A stretch of DNA of 64,000 nucleotides from positions 62,001 to 126,000 of the forward strand of contig DJVB01000061.1 of the NCBI GenBank assembly GCA_002440745.1, given 5' to 3'. The position numbers were made by a program, and so were the translations under genes. Positions 1 through 7,266 of this stretch are shown here, one piece after another. The first letter of the stretch is position 1. Each line of letters begins with the position of its first letter. The notes under the pieces were generated by a model. That model was given only the letters and a program-made list of their open reading frames with translations. It had not been told where the DNA came from and did not search any database. The stretch comes from Bacteroidales bacterium UBA6267. Lineage in GTDB: Bacteria > Bacteroidota > Bacteroidia > Bacteroidales > UBA1556.

Positions 1-401
1 TTTTTAAGGATTACGAAAACATTGAGTTTAAATTTGATTTTCCATCTAATGAAATATGGGTTTTAGGGGATCGAAAAAATTTGCTTCGAGTTTTTAATAA
101 TCTTATCAAAAATTCAATTCAATCAATTGATTATCAAAATAATGGATTAGTTAGTATAACTGTCCAACCTGAACAGGATCAATGTAAGATAAGTGTTTCG
201 GATAATGGTTGCGGTATTTCGGAGGAATTAAAATCGAGGATTTTTCAACCAGATTTTACGACAAAATCCGGTGGAATGGGTTTAGGTCTTGCCATGGTTC
301 GAAATATTATTCTTCAGCACGGCGGAACGATCGATTTTATTTCAGAATCTGGAAAAGGCACGACTTTTTACTTTTATTTGAAATTAATTAGCCATGAGTA
401 A
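1..401 (+). CDS. Sensor histidine kinase, C-terminal part (partial)
   Basis: The gene enters from the left edge; codons are in frame from base 3, so an apparent TTG start at 81 is internal. What remains is the ATP-binding HATPase_c domain: N box (NNLIKNSIQS), G1 box (DNGCGI), an F-box-like stretch (IFQPDFTTKSGG) and G2 box (GMGLGLAM), then the usual last strand. This fits the kinase half of a two-component system, autophosphorylating a histidine that lies outside the window, so the sensed signal and the partner cannot be told. The stop codon overlaps the next gene by 8 bases, which suggests co-translation with the acetyltransferase. Confidence 0.9.
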   Translation, partial: FKDYENIEFKFDFPSNEIWVLGDRKNLLRVFNNLIKNSIQSIDYQNNGLVSITVQPEQDQCKISVSDNGCGISEELKSRIFQPDFTTKSGGMGLGLAMVRNIILQHGGTIDFISESGKGTTFYFYLKLISHE

Positions 402-864
402 AGTTATAAGTTTTGAGGTTCATAATCACGAATTACATGAAATTGCGATGAAAATCCGATCGCAAGTTTTCGTTGAGGAGCAAGGTGTACCGGCAGATTT
501 AGAATTAGACCATGAAGAGGATTCAGTTCATTTTTTACTTTATTTTCGAAAAAAGCCTGTTGGTACTGCACGATTTCGTGAAACGGAAAACGGTGTAAAG
601 CTTGAGCGTTTTGCTATTCTAAGTAATTTCAGAGGATTGGGTTTAGGAAATGATTTAATTCGATTTGTTTTAACGAAGGCTCGCGAAAAAAGACGACCAA
701 TTTATTTAAATGCGCAAGTTCAAGTGGTCGATTACTATACAAAATGGGGTTTTATTAAAGAGGGCGATGCTTTTTTTGAAGCCGGTATTCAACATTTTAA
801 GATGGTTTATCATTCCTTCGATTTAGTTAACAAAGCACTTCCTAAGGCTATCTGCCGAAGATAA
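394..864 (+). CDS. GNAT family N-acetyltransferase
   Basis: 156 residues with the GNAT fold pattern. An N-terminal segment (VFVEEQGVPADLELD) resembles the ElaA/YjcF type of GNAT protein. The central strands carry GTARFRETENGVKLERFAI, followed by the acetyl-CoA pyrophosphate-binding loop RGLGLGN, and the C-terminal part carries YYTKWGFIKEGDAFFEAGI. It should transfer an acetyl group from acetyl-CoA to a small-molecule or protein amine; the acceptor is unknown. The ATG overlaps the end of the histidine kinase gene by 8 bases, so the two are probably one operon. It is a cytoplasmic protein with no signal sequence. Confidence 0.88.
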   Translation: MSKVISFEVHNHELHEIAMKIRSQVFVEEQGVPADLELDHEEDSVHFLLYFRKKPVGTARFRETENGVKLERFAILSNFRGLGLGNDLIRFVLTKAREKRRPIYLNAQVQVVDYYTKWGFIKEGDAFFEAGIQHFKMVYHSFDLVNKALPKAICRR

Positions 865-911
865 AAAATGGAAAGTATTTTTCCAATAATGGGAAAAACA
901 TAGTTTTAACT

Positions 912-933
912 AATTAGGAAAAGACCTAATTTT
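912..933 (+). terminator. Possible terminator after the GNAT gene
   Basis: A perfect 7-bp stem (AATTAGG/CCTAATT) with a 6-base A-rich loop runs into TTTC, 48 bases after the acetyltransferase stop. It is AT-rich and short, so it is a weak intrinsic terminator at best. Confidence 0.35.
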
Positions 934-1016
934 CAAATAGAATAATTTTTCTTTTTTCGTAAATCACAGATTATCAATAAGATAAGAATTATTATTCAAA
1001 AATTTCTTACAAATCA

Positions 1017-1047
1017 TTGATATTGAGATATTTTGAGCATAATTTTG
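1017..1047 (+). promoter_or_regulatory. Bacteroidota-type promoter with no gene directly behind it
   Basis: TTG at 1017-1019, a 20-base spacer, then TAATTTTG at 1040-1047 matches the -33/-7 layout of the Bacteroidota housekeeping sigma factor. Transcription would begin near 1053. No start codon with a sensible reading frame follows for 200 bases; instead a terminator-like hairpin follows at 1180-1208. Confidence 0.5.
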
Positions 1048-1052
1048 GTTCT

Positions 1053-1208
1053 GCAATATTACCAAAGGCGGCAAAATATTGAAACGTTTTCCCCTTTATT
1101 TATCAAAATATGTCCCTTTCCTTAAGGGAAATTTTAAAGTCCTTCCAATACATAGGTTAATTTGTTTGTCATTTGCGCGAAAACCTCCGGAGCCCTCCGG
1201 GGGTTTTT
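1053..1208 (+). ncRNA. Candidate small RNA or transcribed leader
   Basis: The stretch between a good -33/-7 promoter (1017-1047) and a GC-rich hairpin with a T run (1180-1208) contains no plausible reading frame and would give an RNA of about 155 bases. I could not match it to 6S, SRP, tmRNA or a known riboswitch. Small internal inverted repeats are visible, for example TTTCC/GGAAA around 1125-1140. Alternatively it is an attenuated leader of the lipoprotein/SprT pair, although that pair has its own -7 box at 1234. The rest of the 394-base gap, 865-1016, shows only the weak hairpin at 912. Confidence 0.35.
1180..1208 (+). terminator. Intrinsic terminator hairpin
   Basis: An 11-bp stem (AAAACCTCCGG with CCGGGGGTTTT, one G-T pair) and a 6-base loop are followed by a T run. 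It is the most GC-rich element of the 394-base gap. It lies 316 bases past the acetyltransferase stop but only about 130 bases past the promoter at 1040, so it more likely ends a short RNA than the acetyltransferase mRNA. Confidence 0.65.
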
Positions 1209-1233
1209 GACTTTAAAGAGTAATTATAAATTG

Positions 1234-1241
1234 TATTTTTG
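1234..1241 (+). promoter_or_regulatory. -7 promoter box of the lipoprotein gene
   Basis: TATTTTTG matches TAnnTTTG and lies 20 bases before the ATG at 1262. The nearest TTTG upstream (1206-1209) is 24 bases away, slightly long for a -33 box. Confidence 0.5.
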
Positions 1242-1261
1242 CACTTTAAACCAAATGAGTG

Positions 1262-1450
1262 ATGGTTAATAAATTTATAATAGGTGTTTTAGTTTTAGTT
1301 TTATTTAGTGCGCTATGTTCCTGTTCTCAAAAGCGCTATTATCCAAAAAAGCAACGTCCAAAAGGCAAATGCGGCTGTGGTGGTTTTAGTCAAATAGCTC
1401 CTCATAATCAGCTATATACTTACCAGTATGAATCGACAGCTATTTGTTGA
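1262..1450 (+). CDS. Small cysteine-rich lipoprotein
   Basis: 62 residues from the ATG at 1262 (a GTG at 1259 is the only alternative). A short N-terminus and hydrophobic stretch (FIIGVLVLVLFSALCSC) end in a lipobox-like LCSC, so the mature lipoprotein would have only about 42 residues. It starts with a basic segment (KRYYPKKQRPKGK) and a CGCGG motif. No domain is recognised. The last 23 bases overlap the start of the SprT-like gene in another frame, indicating translational coupling. It probably sits on the periplasmic side of a membrane; its function is unknown. Confidence 0.7.
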   Translation: MVNKFIIGVLVLVLFSALCSCSQKRYYPKKQRPKGKCGCGGFSQIAPHNQLYTYQYESTAIC

Positions 1451-2240
1451 CGGACTAAAGCCTTTCCTTCCTCCAACGACTGAGGAATTAATAGCAGATT
1501 GGCTTATGGATTTGCAATTAAAAGTGGTTTTGTGGGAAAATCGTCAAACAAAATTAGGAGATTTTAGAGCTGCAAGACAAGGAAGGCCTGCTCAAATATC
1601 AGTGAATAAAAGTTTGAATAAATATGCTTTTCTGATAACCATTGTTCACGAAATTGCTCATGCCGCAGTTTACCGAAAATATCAGCGAAATGTTCAACCT
1701 CATGGGCTTGAATGGAAAAAGGAATATCGTGATAGAATGTTAAATTTTTTGACTGCACGTATTTTCCCGAAGGAATTGGAACCTGTAATTGCAAATCATC
1801 TGAAAAATCCAAGAGCTTCCGCCAATGCCGACTTAGACTTGGAAAGGGCTTTGCGTCAGTATAATACATTTCAAGACAATTCTCTTACCCTCGACGATTT
1901 GCAATTAAATGATGTTTTTAGTTTGGAAAACGGTAATGTATTCCGAATGATTGGTAAGCAGCGGACACGATACAAATGTTATGAATTATCGACCGGTAAA
2001 AATTACTTAATTTCCGGTTTAGCTGTGGTGAAACTCATGGATAAAGAAAAATTTGTGAATATACAGTCCAAGGCGAAAGATGAGACTCTTTTAAAAGATT
2101 TGACTATTGGAACAAGATTCAAACTTTCGAACGGTATGGTTTTGACAAAAGGTGAAAAGAAGAGAACGCGATTTATTTGTTTGGAACCCAAAACAGGAAA
2201 ACATTTTTTAGTTCCTGGAGATTTGCTTGTGAAATTGTGA
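1428..2240 (+). CDS. SprT-like zinc metallopeptidase-type protein with duplicated C-terminal module
   Basis: 270 residues. The N-terminal half is SprT-like, with a zinc-binding HEIAH motif at residues 74-78 and a further His at 92 (PHG), as in SprT/Spartan-type proteins. No Cys-x2-Cys zinc ribbon is present. Instead the C-terminus holds two tandem modules of exactly 49 residues each. They share the pattern RTRxxCxExxTGKxxLxxGxxxVKL, with cores KQRTRYKCYE and KKRTRFICLE. Family members are putative metalloproteases, some cleaving DNA-protein crosslinks; here the substrate is unknown. The gene overlaps the preceding lipoprotein gene and converges on the MacB-like gene. Confidence 0.85.
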   Translation: MNRQLFVDGLKPFLPPTTEELIADWLMDLQLKVVLWENRQTKLGDFRAARQGRPAQISVNKSLNKYAFLITIVHEIAHAAVYRKYQRNVQPHGLEWKKEYRDRMLNFLTARIFPKELEPVIANHLKNPRASANADLDLERALRQYNTFQDNSLTLDDLQLNDVFSLENGNVFRMIGKQRTRYKCYELSTGKNYLISGLAVVKLMDKEKFVNIQSKAKDETLLKDLTIGTRFKLSNGMVLTKGEKKRTRFICLEPKTGKHFLVPGDLLVKL

Positions 2241-2262
2241 TTTGTTTTATTTGTCGTAAATT

Positions 2263-2287
2263 AAAAAAACGATTAATAAATGTCGTT
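2263..2287 (-). terminator. Possible terminator of the MacB-like gene
   Basis: Read on the minus strand, a 5-bp stem AACGA/TCGTT with a 10-base AT-rich loop is followed by a run of seven T. The stem is short, so confidence is low. Confidence 0.3.
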
Positions 2288-2295
2288 AACAATAA

Positions 2296-3531
2296 TCACT
2301 CAAACCTAAGCGACTCAATGGGGTTGAGTTTGGACGCTTTGATTGCCGGATAAAGTCCGCTTACTAATCCTACAACAAGACTGACAATCATTGAAATAAC
2401 AATCCAAAGCCATGGAATGGTGAAAGCGCCACCGGTGAAACTACTGACAATATTTCCAAGAGTGATGCCGAGCAAGATTCCCAAAAAACCCCCCAATTCG
2501 GTGATCACAACGGATTCTACAAGAAATTGATTTTGAATGACTTTATTGGTTGCTCCCATTGCTTTTCTGACGCCAATTTCCCGTGTTCGCTCACTAACTG
2601 CTACCAACATAATATTCATCAATCCAACAGAGGCTCCTAATAAAGTAATCAGGGCAATAATTATAGCAGCATAAGTTACGTAACGTAGGTTTTCGATGAG
2701 CATCTCCGAAATGCTGTCGCTTTTTGTAATAGTGAAATTCTCTTCTTCGCTTGGCTTCAATTTCCGAATAACGGTGAAGAGTCCGGTGGCCTCGTCAACA
2801 GCCGCATCCATCAATTCCTGACGGGTTACCATCACCGAAATAGTGAAGTTTATATTCGGGCGATAATATTTTTGACGCAGATGGCTTAAGGTGATAAAGC
2901 AGTTTCTGTCTCCCCCAAAACCCATGGACGAGCCTTTCGATTTCAAAACACCCACAACTCGATATTTGTTTGCTCTTAGCGATATTATTTTTCCAATTGG
3001 GTCTTCTTTTCCGAAAAGCTTTGAGGCGATTTCCGAACCTATAATTATAGAATGGCTTCCGTTGTGCATTTCATGTATGGTGAAATCCCTTCCCTTTTCT
3101 ATTTCCAAGCCACTGGTTTTGAGATAGTTGTTATCGATTCCCAAAACGCCGATATTTGGATTTGTTTTTTTATCCTGATATTTGATTGTTGCAGCTCCGG
3201 TTGCCCATGCGTTTACTGAACTTATAGCCGGAAAACTATACCGATCAAGAAAGGTCATGGCTTCTTTATAGGAAATGGATTTGTGGTGCTTTGAGCTATG
3301 ACCTCCGGGACCAACCACAAAATTCTGTCGGTTGGTGATGGTAAAAGTATTGGCTCCCATCATCTGAAAATTCTCGCTGATAGAGCCTTTTATACTTTCG
3401 ATTGCAGTCAGAATTCCTACCAAAGCCATGATGCCGAATGCAATAATAAGCATAGTGAGTATGGCTCTAAGCTTGTGACTCTTGATATTGGTTAAGGCAA
3501 TTTTAATATTTTCTCGAAGCAGTGGATTCAT
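2296..3531 (-). CDS. MacB/FtsX-type ABC transporter permease
   Basis: 411 residues with MacB architecture. An N-terminal membrane helix (about residues 22-46) is followed by a periplasmic MacB core of about 240 residues. Three C-terminal helices form the FtsX domain, with the typical GLMNIMLVAVSERTREIGVRKAMGA stretch split between helix and coupling loop. The partner ATPase and adaptor are not next to it, so this is an orphan permease subunit of a mechanotransmission-type ABC system, possibly working in lipoprotein or peptide traffic. It is divergent from the copper ATPase gene. A TAnnTTTG box ends only four bases before its ATG. Confidence 0.9.
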   Translation of the reverse strand: MNPLLRENIKIALTNIKSHKLRAILTMLIIAFGIMALVGILTAIESIKGSISENFQMMGANTFTITNRQNFVVGPGGHSSKHHKSISYKEAMTFLDRYSFPAISSVNAWATGAATIKYQDKKTNPNIGVLGIDNNYLKTSGLEIEKGRDFTIHEMHNGSHSIIIGSEIASKLFGKEDPIGKIISLRANKYRVVGVLKSKGSSMGFGGDRNCFITLSHLRQKYYRPNINFTISVMVTRQELMDAAVDEATGLFTVIRKLKPSEEENFTITKSDSISEMLIENLRYVTYAAIIIALITLLGASVGLMNIMLVAVSERTREIGVRKAMGATNKVIQNQFLVESVVITELGGFLGILLGITLGNIVSSFTGGAFTIPWLWIVISMIVSLVVGLVSGLYPAIKASKLNPIESLRFE

Positions 3532-3535
3532 AAGG

Positions 3536-3543
3536 CAAAGGTA
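3536..3543 (-). promoter_or_regulatory. -7 box directly at the MacB-like start codon
   Basis: On the minus strand TACCTTTG ends 4 bases before the ATG at 3531, so the first transcribed base would be at or very near the A of ATG, giving a leaderless mRNA. No clear -33 box is seen. Confidence 0.35.
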
Positions 3544-3614
3544 ATTGGATTTTCTAATTCACCACTTTTCTTAACGCTTTTTGTGTCTTCTTAATTCAAA
3601 AAGTGGTTTTCTCA

Positions 3615-3643
3615 TTTGTTTTACAGCTTTTAATTTACTTTTG
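3615..3643 (+). promoter_or_regulatory. Promoter of the copper ATPase gene
   Basis: TTTG at 3615-3618, a 17-base spacer and TACTTTTG at 3636-3643 match the Bacteroidota -33/-7 pattern. The ATG at 3662 lies 18 bases further on. This rules out the longer reading frame that begins with TTG at 3581, upstream of the promoter. Confidence 0.65.
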
Positions 3644-3661
3644 CTCAAATTTTTTCAGCTT

Positions 3662-6067
3662 ATGAGTGGAATAAAATGTATTCATTGTGGAGAAGACTGT
3701 GGAAAATATCCGGTAATGTGGCAGGACAAACCCTTCTGCTGTGAGGGCTGTAAAACTGTGTATCAGCTTCTTAATGAAAACAAATTAGAACAATACTATA
3801 CGATTTATCAAAATCCTGGAATCAAAGTCGATGTGCCCGACTATGGGACAAAATACGCTTGGCTCGATAAAGAGGAGGTGTTGGAAAAATTAGTGTATTT
3901 TACTGAAGGTGAATACTCAAAAGTTAACCTTTATATCCCTGATATTCACTGCAGTTCTTGCATTTGGCTTTTGGAAAATCTGTATCAACTCAATCCAAAT
4001 ATCACTCAGTCGATGGTGAATTTTGTGAAAAAAGAAGTGGATATTACGTTTAAAAACACAGCTATTTCGCTGCGTCAAATTGTGGAACTTTTGGCAAGCA
4101 TACACTATATCCCGATGATTAATTTGGAATCGGTGACCAAAGAGGCTCATAAACAACAAAACAAAAAATTGATTTATAAGCTCGGTATTGCGGGTTTCGC
4201 TTTCGGGAACACTATGTTGCTTTCTATGCCCGAATATATTCCCGGGGAAGTTAGCCCGGAGTTTAGAAGTTTTTTTGGCTATTTAAATCTGATTTTAGCC
4301 ATTCCGGTGCTTATCTATTCTGCTTCCGACTATATTTTGTCGGCATATAAAAACCTGAAGCATAAGATAGTAAATATTGATTTTCCAATTACAATCGGTA
4401 TTTTTACCATTTTCCTTGAGTCAGCTTATGAAATTCTCACTGGTATGGGAACGGGTTATATGGATTCGCTTTGTGGATTAGTTTTTTTCTTGCTTGTCGG
4501 AAAATGGTATCAAAGCCGAACCTATCAAGCTCTATCCTTTGAGCGCGATTATAAATCCTATTTCCCGGTAGCGGTTACAAGGGTGACAGAGGCCGGTGAA
4601 GAATTTGTGATGCTAAACGAAATCGAAGTTGGCGACCGTTTAATTGTTCATAATCAAGAGCTTATACCTGCCGATTCGATACTCAAAGAAGGTGATGCAA
4701 ATATCAATTATAGTTTTGTGACGGGTGAATCTAAACCTGTTTTCAAACGTCCCGGAGATGAGGTGTATGCCGGAGGTAAGCAGGTTGGAAGCACAATCGA
4801 AGTAGAAGTGGTAAAAGAAGTGATGCAAAGCAAATTAACTCAGCTTTGGAATCAGGATATTCATGGGCAAAGTGGTGAAGCACGCCGCGATTTATCTACT
4901 CTGATTGACGACATTAGTAAAAGATTCACTGCGGTTATTCTTTCCGTTGCTACAATTGCGGGGCTTTATTGGTGGTTCAACGATCCGAATGTGGTAATTT
5001 TTGCGTTTACTTCCGTTTTGATTGTGGCTTGTCCTTGTGCACTTGCTCTCTCTATTCCATTTACTTACGGCAATACAATGCAAATTTTTGGTCGGCTAAA
5101 GTTTTATTTGAAAAAATCGACCGTGGTTGAAAAAATGACCAAAATTGATGCGATAGTTTTTGATAAAACAGGAACGATTACCGTAGCTGACACTATGTCG
5201 GTTCAATACTCGGGCGAAAATCTTTCAGAGGAAGTTTTGTTTGCGGTGAAATCTTTAAGTCGCCAATCGAAACATCCCTTGTCCTCGGCCATTTTCGAGC
5301 ATCTTGATTGTAGCTATTCCAAAGAGGTGGACGATTATCGCGAGATTCCTGCCTCAGGAATTATTGGAATTATCGATGGTAAAACGATTCGAATGGGTTC
5401 GGCTACTTTTATTGATTGCAAAAAAGTTAGCGACGATCCGACTGAAAGCCACGTTTATTTAAGTTTTGATAATCATTATCTAGGATATTTTACCATAAAA
5501 AATAAATATCGAGAAGGTTCGGAAGAGGTTATCAGGCAGTTAGGTCAAGAGTTTGAGCTTCATCTGATTTCGGGCGATAACGATGCTGAACGGCCTTATT
5601 TGGCAACACTATTTGGCAGCGATGCAAATCTAAACTTTAATCAATCGCCATCTGACAAGTTAGAGTATATTAAAAAATTGCGGCAGCAAGGAAAAAGAGT
5701 TGCAATGATTGGTGATGGGTTGAATGATGCCGGAGCGCTGACTGAGAGTGACTTGGCCATTTCAATAGCTGATGATGTTTTTAGTTTTTCTCCTGCCTGT
5801 GATGCCATTCTTGAAGCAGATAATTTTAAACTCCTGCCTCAATTGCTTGGTAGTTCGAAAAAGTCGTTGGGGGTGGTTTATGCCAGTTTTGCTATTTCGT
5901 TTTTGTACAATATCATTGGGCTTTTCTTCGCCGTTACTGGAAATTTATCTCCAATTGTGGCTGCTATCTTAATGCCGGCAAGCAGCGTCACGGTTGTAGC
6001 TTTCGTTACTTTGGCTTCAAATTATCGGTTGCGTTCTTTGCGAAAAATTGCTCGAAAAGCTTCATAG
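3662..6067 (+). CDS. Copper-transporting P-type ATPase, FixI/CcoI-like
   Basis: 801 residues from ATG 3662, chosen because a promoter lies just upstream. The order of parts is: a cysteine-rich N-terminal metal domain (Cys 6, 9, 13, 26, 27, 30), an HMA domain with CSSC at 97-100, membrane helices, the actuator loop (TGES), the ion-path CPC at 457-459, the phosphorylation motif DKTGT with Asp 501, the SKHPLS motif and GDGLNDAGAL. The double N-terminal metal domain is typical of FixI/CcoI, which exports copper for assembly of cbb3-type oxidase. No cco/fix genes are in the window, so the link to cbb3 is inference from family; general copper export is the alternative. Confidence 0.9.
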   Translation: MSGIKCIHCGEDCGKYPVMWQDKPFCCEGCKTVYQLLNENKLEQYYTIYQNPGIKVDVPDYGTKYAWLDKEEVLEKLVYFTEGEYSKVNLYIPDIHCSSCIWLLENLYQLNPNITQSMVNFVKKEVDITFKNTAISLRQIVELLASIHYIPMINLESVTKEAHKQQNKKLIYKLGIAGFAFGNTMLLSMPEYIPGEVSPEFRSFFGYLNLILAIPVLIYSASDYILSAYKNLKHKIVNIDFPITIGIFTIFLESAYEILTGMGTGYMDSLCGLVFFLLVGKWYQSRTYQALSFERDYKSYFPVAVTRVTEAGEEFVMLNEIEVGDRLIVHNQELIPADSILKEGDANINYSFVTGESKPVFKRPGDEVYAGGKQVGSTIEVEVVKEVMQSKLTQLWNQDIHGQSGEARRDLSTLIDDISKRFTAVILSVATIAGLYWWFNDPNVVIFAFTSVLIVACPCALALSIPFTYGNTMQIFGRLKFYLKKSTVVEKMTKIDAIVFDKTGTITVADTMSVQYSGENLSEEVLFAVKSLSRQSKHPLSSAIFEHLDCSYSKEVDDYREIPASGIIGIIDGKTIRMGSATFIDCKKVSDDPTESHVYLSFDNHYLGYFTIKNKYREGSEEVIRQLGQEFELHLISGDNDAERPYLATLFGSDANLNFNQSPSDKLEYIKKLRQQGKRVAMIGDGLNDAGALTESDLAISIADDVFSFSPACDAILEADNFKLLPQLLGSSKKSLGVVYASFAISFLYNIIGLFFAVTGNLSPIVAAILMPASSVTVVAFVTLASNYRLRSLRKIARKAS

Positions 6068-6073
6068 ATGAAC

Positions 6074-6790
6074 TTAAGTGCCTACCGGACTTGCAATTGC
6101 GGCAACACTTAATTTGATTTTTTCAATATCCTTTAAGGCATTTAAACAGGCTTCAATAGTAGATCCGGTAGTTATCACGTCGTCAACTAAAAGGATATGT
6201 TTCCCACGAAGTTTGTCGGGTTGTTTTACTTCAAAAATATTGCTCACATTTTTATATCGATCCCATCTTGATTTTCGTGTTTGAGTCTCCGTGAATACAT
6301 TTCGAACTAAGTTGTTGTTCTCCAATCTCGCAGTCATGGATTGACTCAAACCAAATGCAAATCGTTCACTCTGATTAAATCCCCGAAGTTTCAGTTTTTT
6401 ATAGTGCAATGGAACCGGAATAATGTAATCAACAGTCTTAAAATCAGGGCTTAACATGAGTTCATGACCAAAATCGGTTCCGATTTTTACTCCAATTGAA
6501 CTATTGCCCCGATATTTGAAATTGTGCAAGAGGTTTTGGACATTACCTCCTTTTTTAAAATGATATCTCGCCGAGGCAGAAAAGACATTTACTCTTCCGT
6601 CAAATACTTTCTTTACAGGGTTTTCGTGCCAAAGATGATAGTTGGTTTTTGGTAATTTGAGCTCACAATGTGTACAGAGAATTTCTTCACTTTTAATCAA
6701 AGACTTGCCACAAGCCATGCAAACCCTGGGATAAAAAAGCTCAGTCAAAAAGCGAAATTCCTGCTCTACAAAACCAAATAAACGGTTCAT
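6074..6790 (-). CDS. comF: ComF family phosphoribosyltransferase-like protein
   Basis: 238 residues. The N-terminus carries a zinc-finger-like set of cysteines (CMACGK and CTHCE). The C-terminus has the type I phosphoribosyltransferase signature with the PRPP loop (ILLVDDVITTGSTIEAC). ComF proteins act with ComEC and other factors in uptake of transforming DNA in naturally competent bacteria, but the family is present far beyond them and the reaction is not established. The 3' end meets the copper ATPase gene tail to tail with six bases between. The MerR regulator lies just upstream, transcribed in the same direction. Confidence 0.9.
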   Translation of the reverse strand: MNRLFGFVEQEFRFLTELFYPRVCMACGKSLIKSEEILCTHCELKLPKTNYHLWHENPVKKVFDGRVNVFSASARYHFKKGGNVQNLLHNFKYRGNSSIGVKIGTDFGHELMLSPDFKTVDYIIPVPLHYKKLKLRGFNQSERFAFGLSQSMTARLENNNLVRNVFTETQTRKSRWDRYKNVSNIFEVKQPDKLRGKHILLVDDVITTGSTIEACLNALKDIEKIKLSVAAIASPVGT

Positions 6791-6819
6791 TATTAGTGAT
6801 TTATAATTAATAAATTACC

Positions 6820-7161
6820 TTAAGACAATTCTCTTTTCAAATCCAACAAGAAACCTTTAACCCGCTCTAATGACTGGATGATTTCGTATTTCTTTTGCGT
6901 TTCCTCAATTTTTTCGGTTTTCAATAGCTCTTTTGCACCGGACAGGGTATAACCTTTTTCCTTCACAAGATGATAGATAAGCTTTAAGTTTTCTACATCT
7001 TTTTTGGTGAATAACCGATTTCCTTTTTTGTTTTTCACCGGTTTAAGAATGTCAAATTCTTTCTCCCAAAATCTTAATAAAGAAGCGTTTACATTAAAGT
7101 ATTCGGCAATTTCTCCAATCGAATAATACACTTTATCCGGCAAATTGGTCTTATTATTCAT
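6820..7161 (-). CDS. MerR family transcriptional regulator
   Basis: 113 residues. The N-terminal winged helix-turn-helix of the MerR type is clear: YSIGEIAEYFNVNASLLRFWEKE, split here between the two helices, then KGNRLFTKKDVENL for the wing. A short coiled-coil tail of about 35 residues follows, with no effector-binding domain, so it is a minimal MerR protein that probably dimerises through the tail. It lies 29 bases upstream of comF on the same strand. Its target is not visible, and no MerR-type spaced palindrome was found nearby. Confidence 0.88.
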   Translation of the reverse strand: MNNKTNLPDKVYYSIGEIAEYFNVNASLLRFWEKEFDILKPVKNKKGNRLFTKKDVENLKLIYHLVKEKGYTLSGAKELLKTEKIEETQKKYEIIQSLERVKGFLLDLKRELS

Positions 7162-7235
7162 AGCATTTCTTATTTGAACTTAATCGTTGATAATTCTACC
7201 AAAGAATTACTTTAGATAAGGTTATTGAAAACACA

Positions 7236-7243
7236 CAAAATTA
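7236..7243 (-). promoter_or_regulatory. Possible -7 box upstream of the MerR gene
   Basis: TAATTTTG on the minus strand, 74 bases before the MerR ATG. No -33 box was seen. Confidence 0.3.
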
Positions 7244-7266
7244 GTGTATTTACCGAAATACTACTG

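Noticed and set aside
868..886. TGGAAA/TTTCCA hairpin just after the acetyltransferase stop as terminator
   Set aside because: Only 6 AT-rich pairs with no T run; the hairpin at 912 is somewhat better, though still weak.
1053..1208. Assignment of the candidate RNA to 6S RNA or SRP RNA
   Set aside because: The ends do not pair with each other and the known conserved loops could not be seen; left unnamed.
3581..3661. 27-codon N-terminal extension of the copper ATPase
   Set aside because: It begins with TTG upstream of the promoter and would place the metal domain behind an unrelated hydrophobic stretch.
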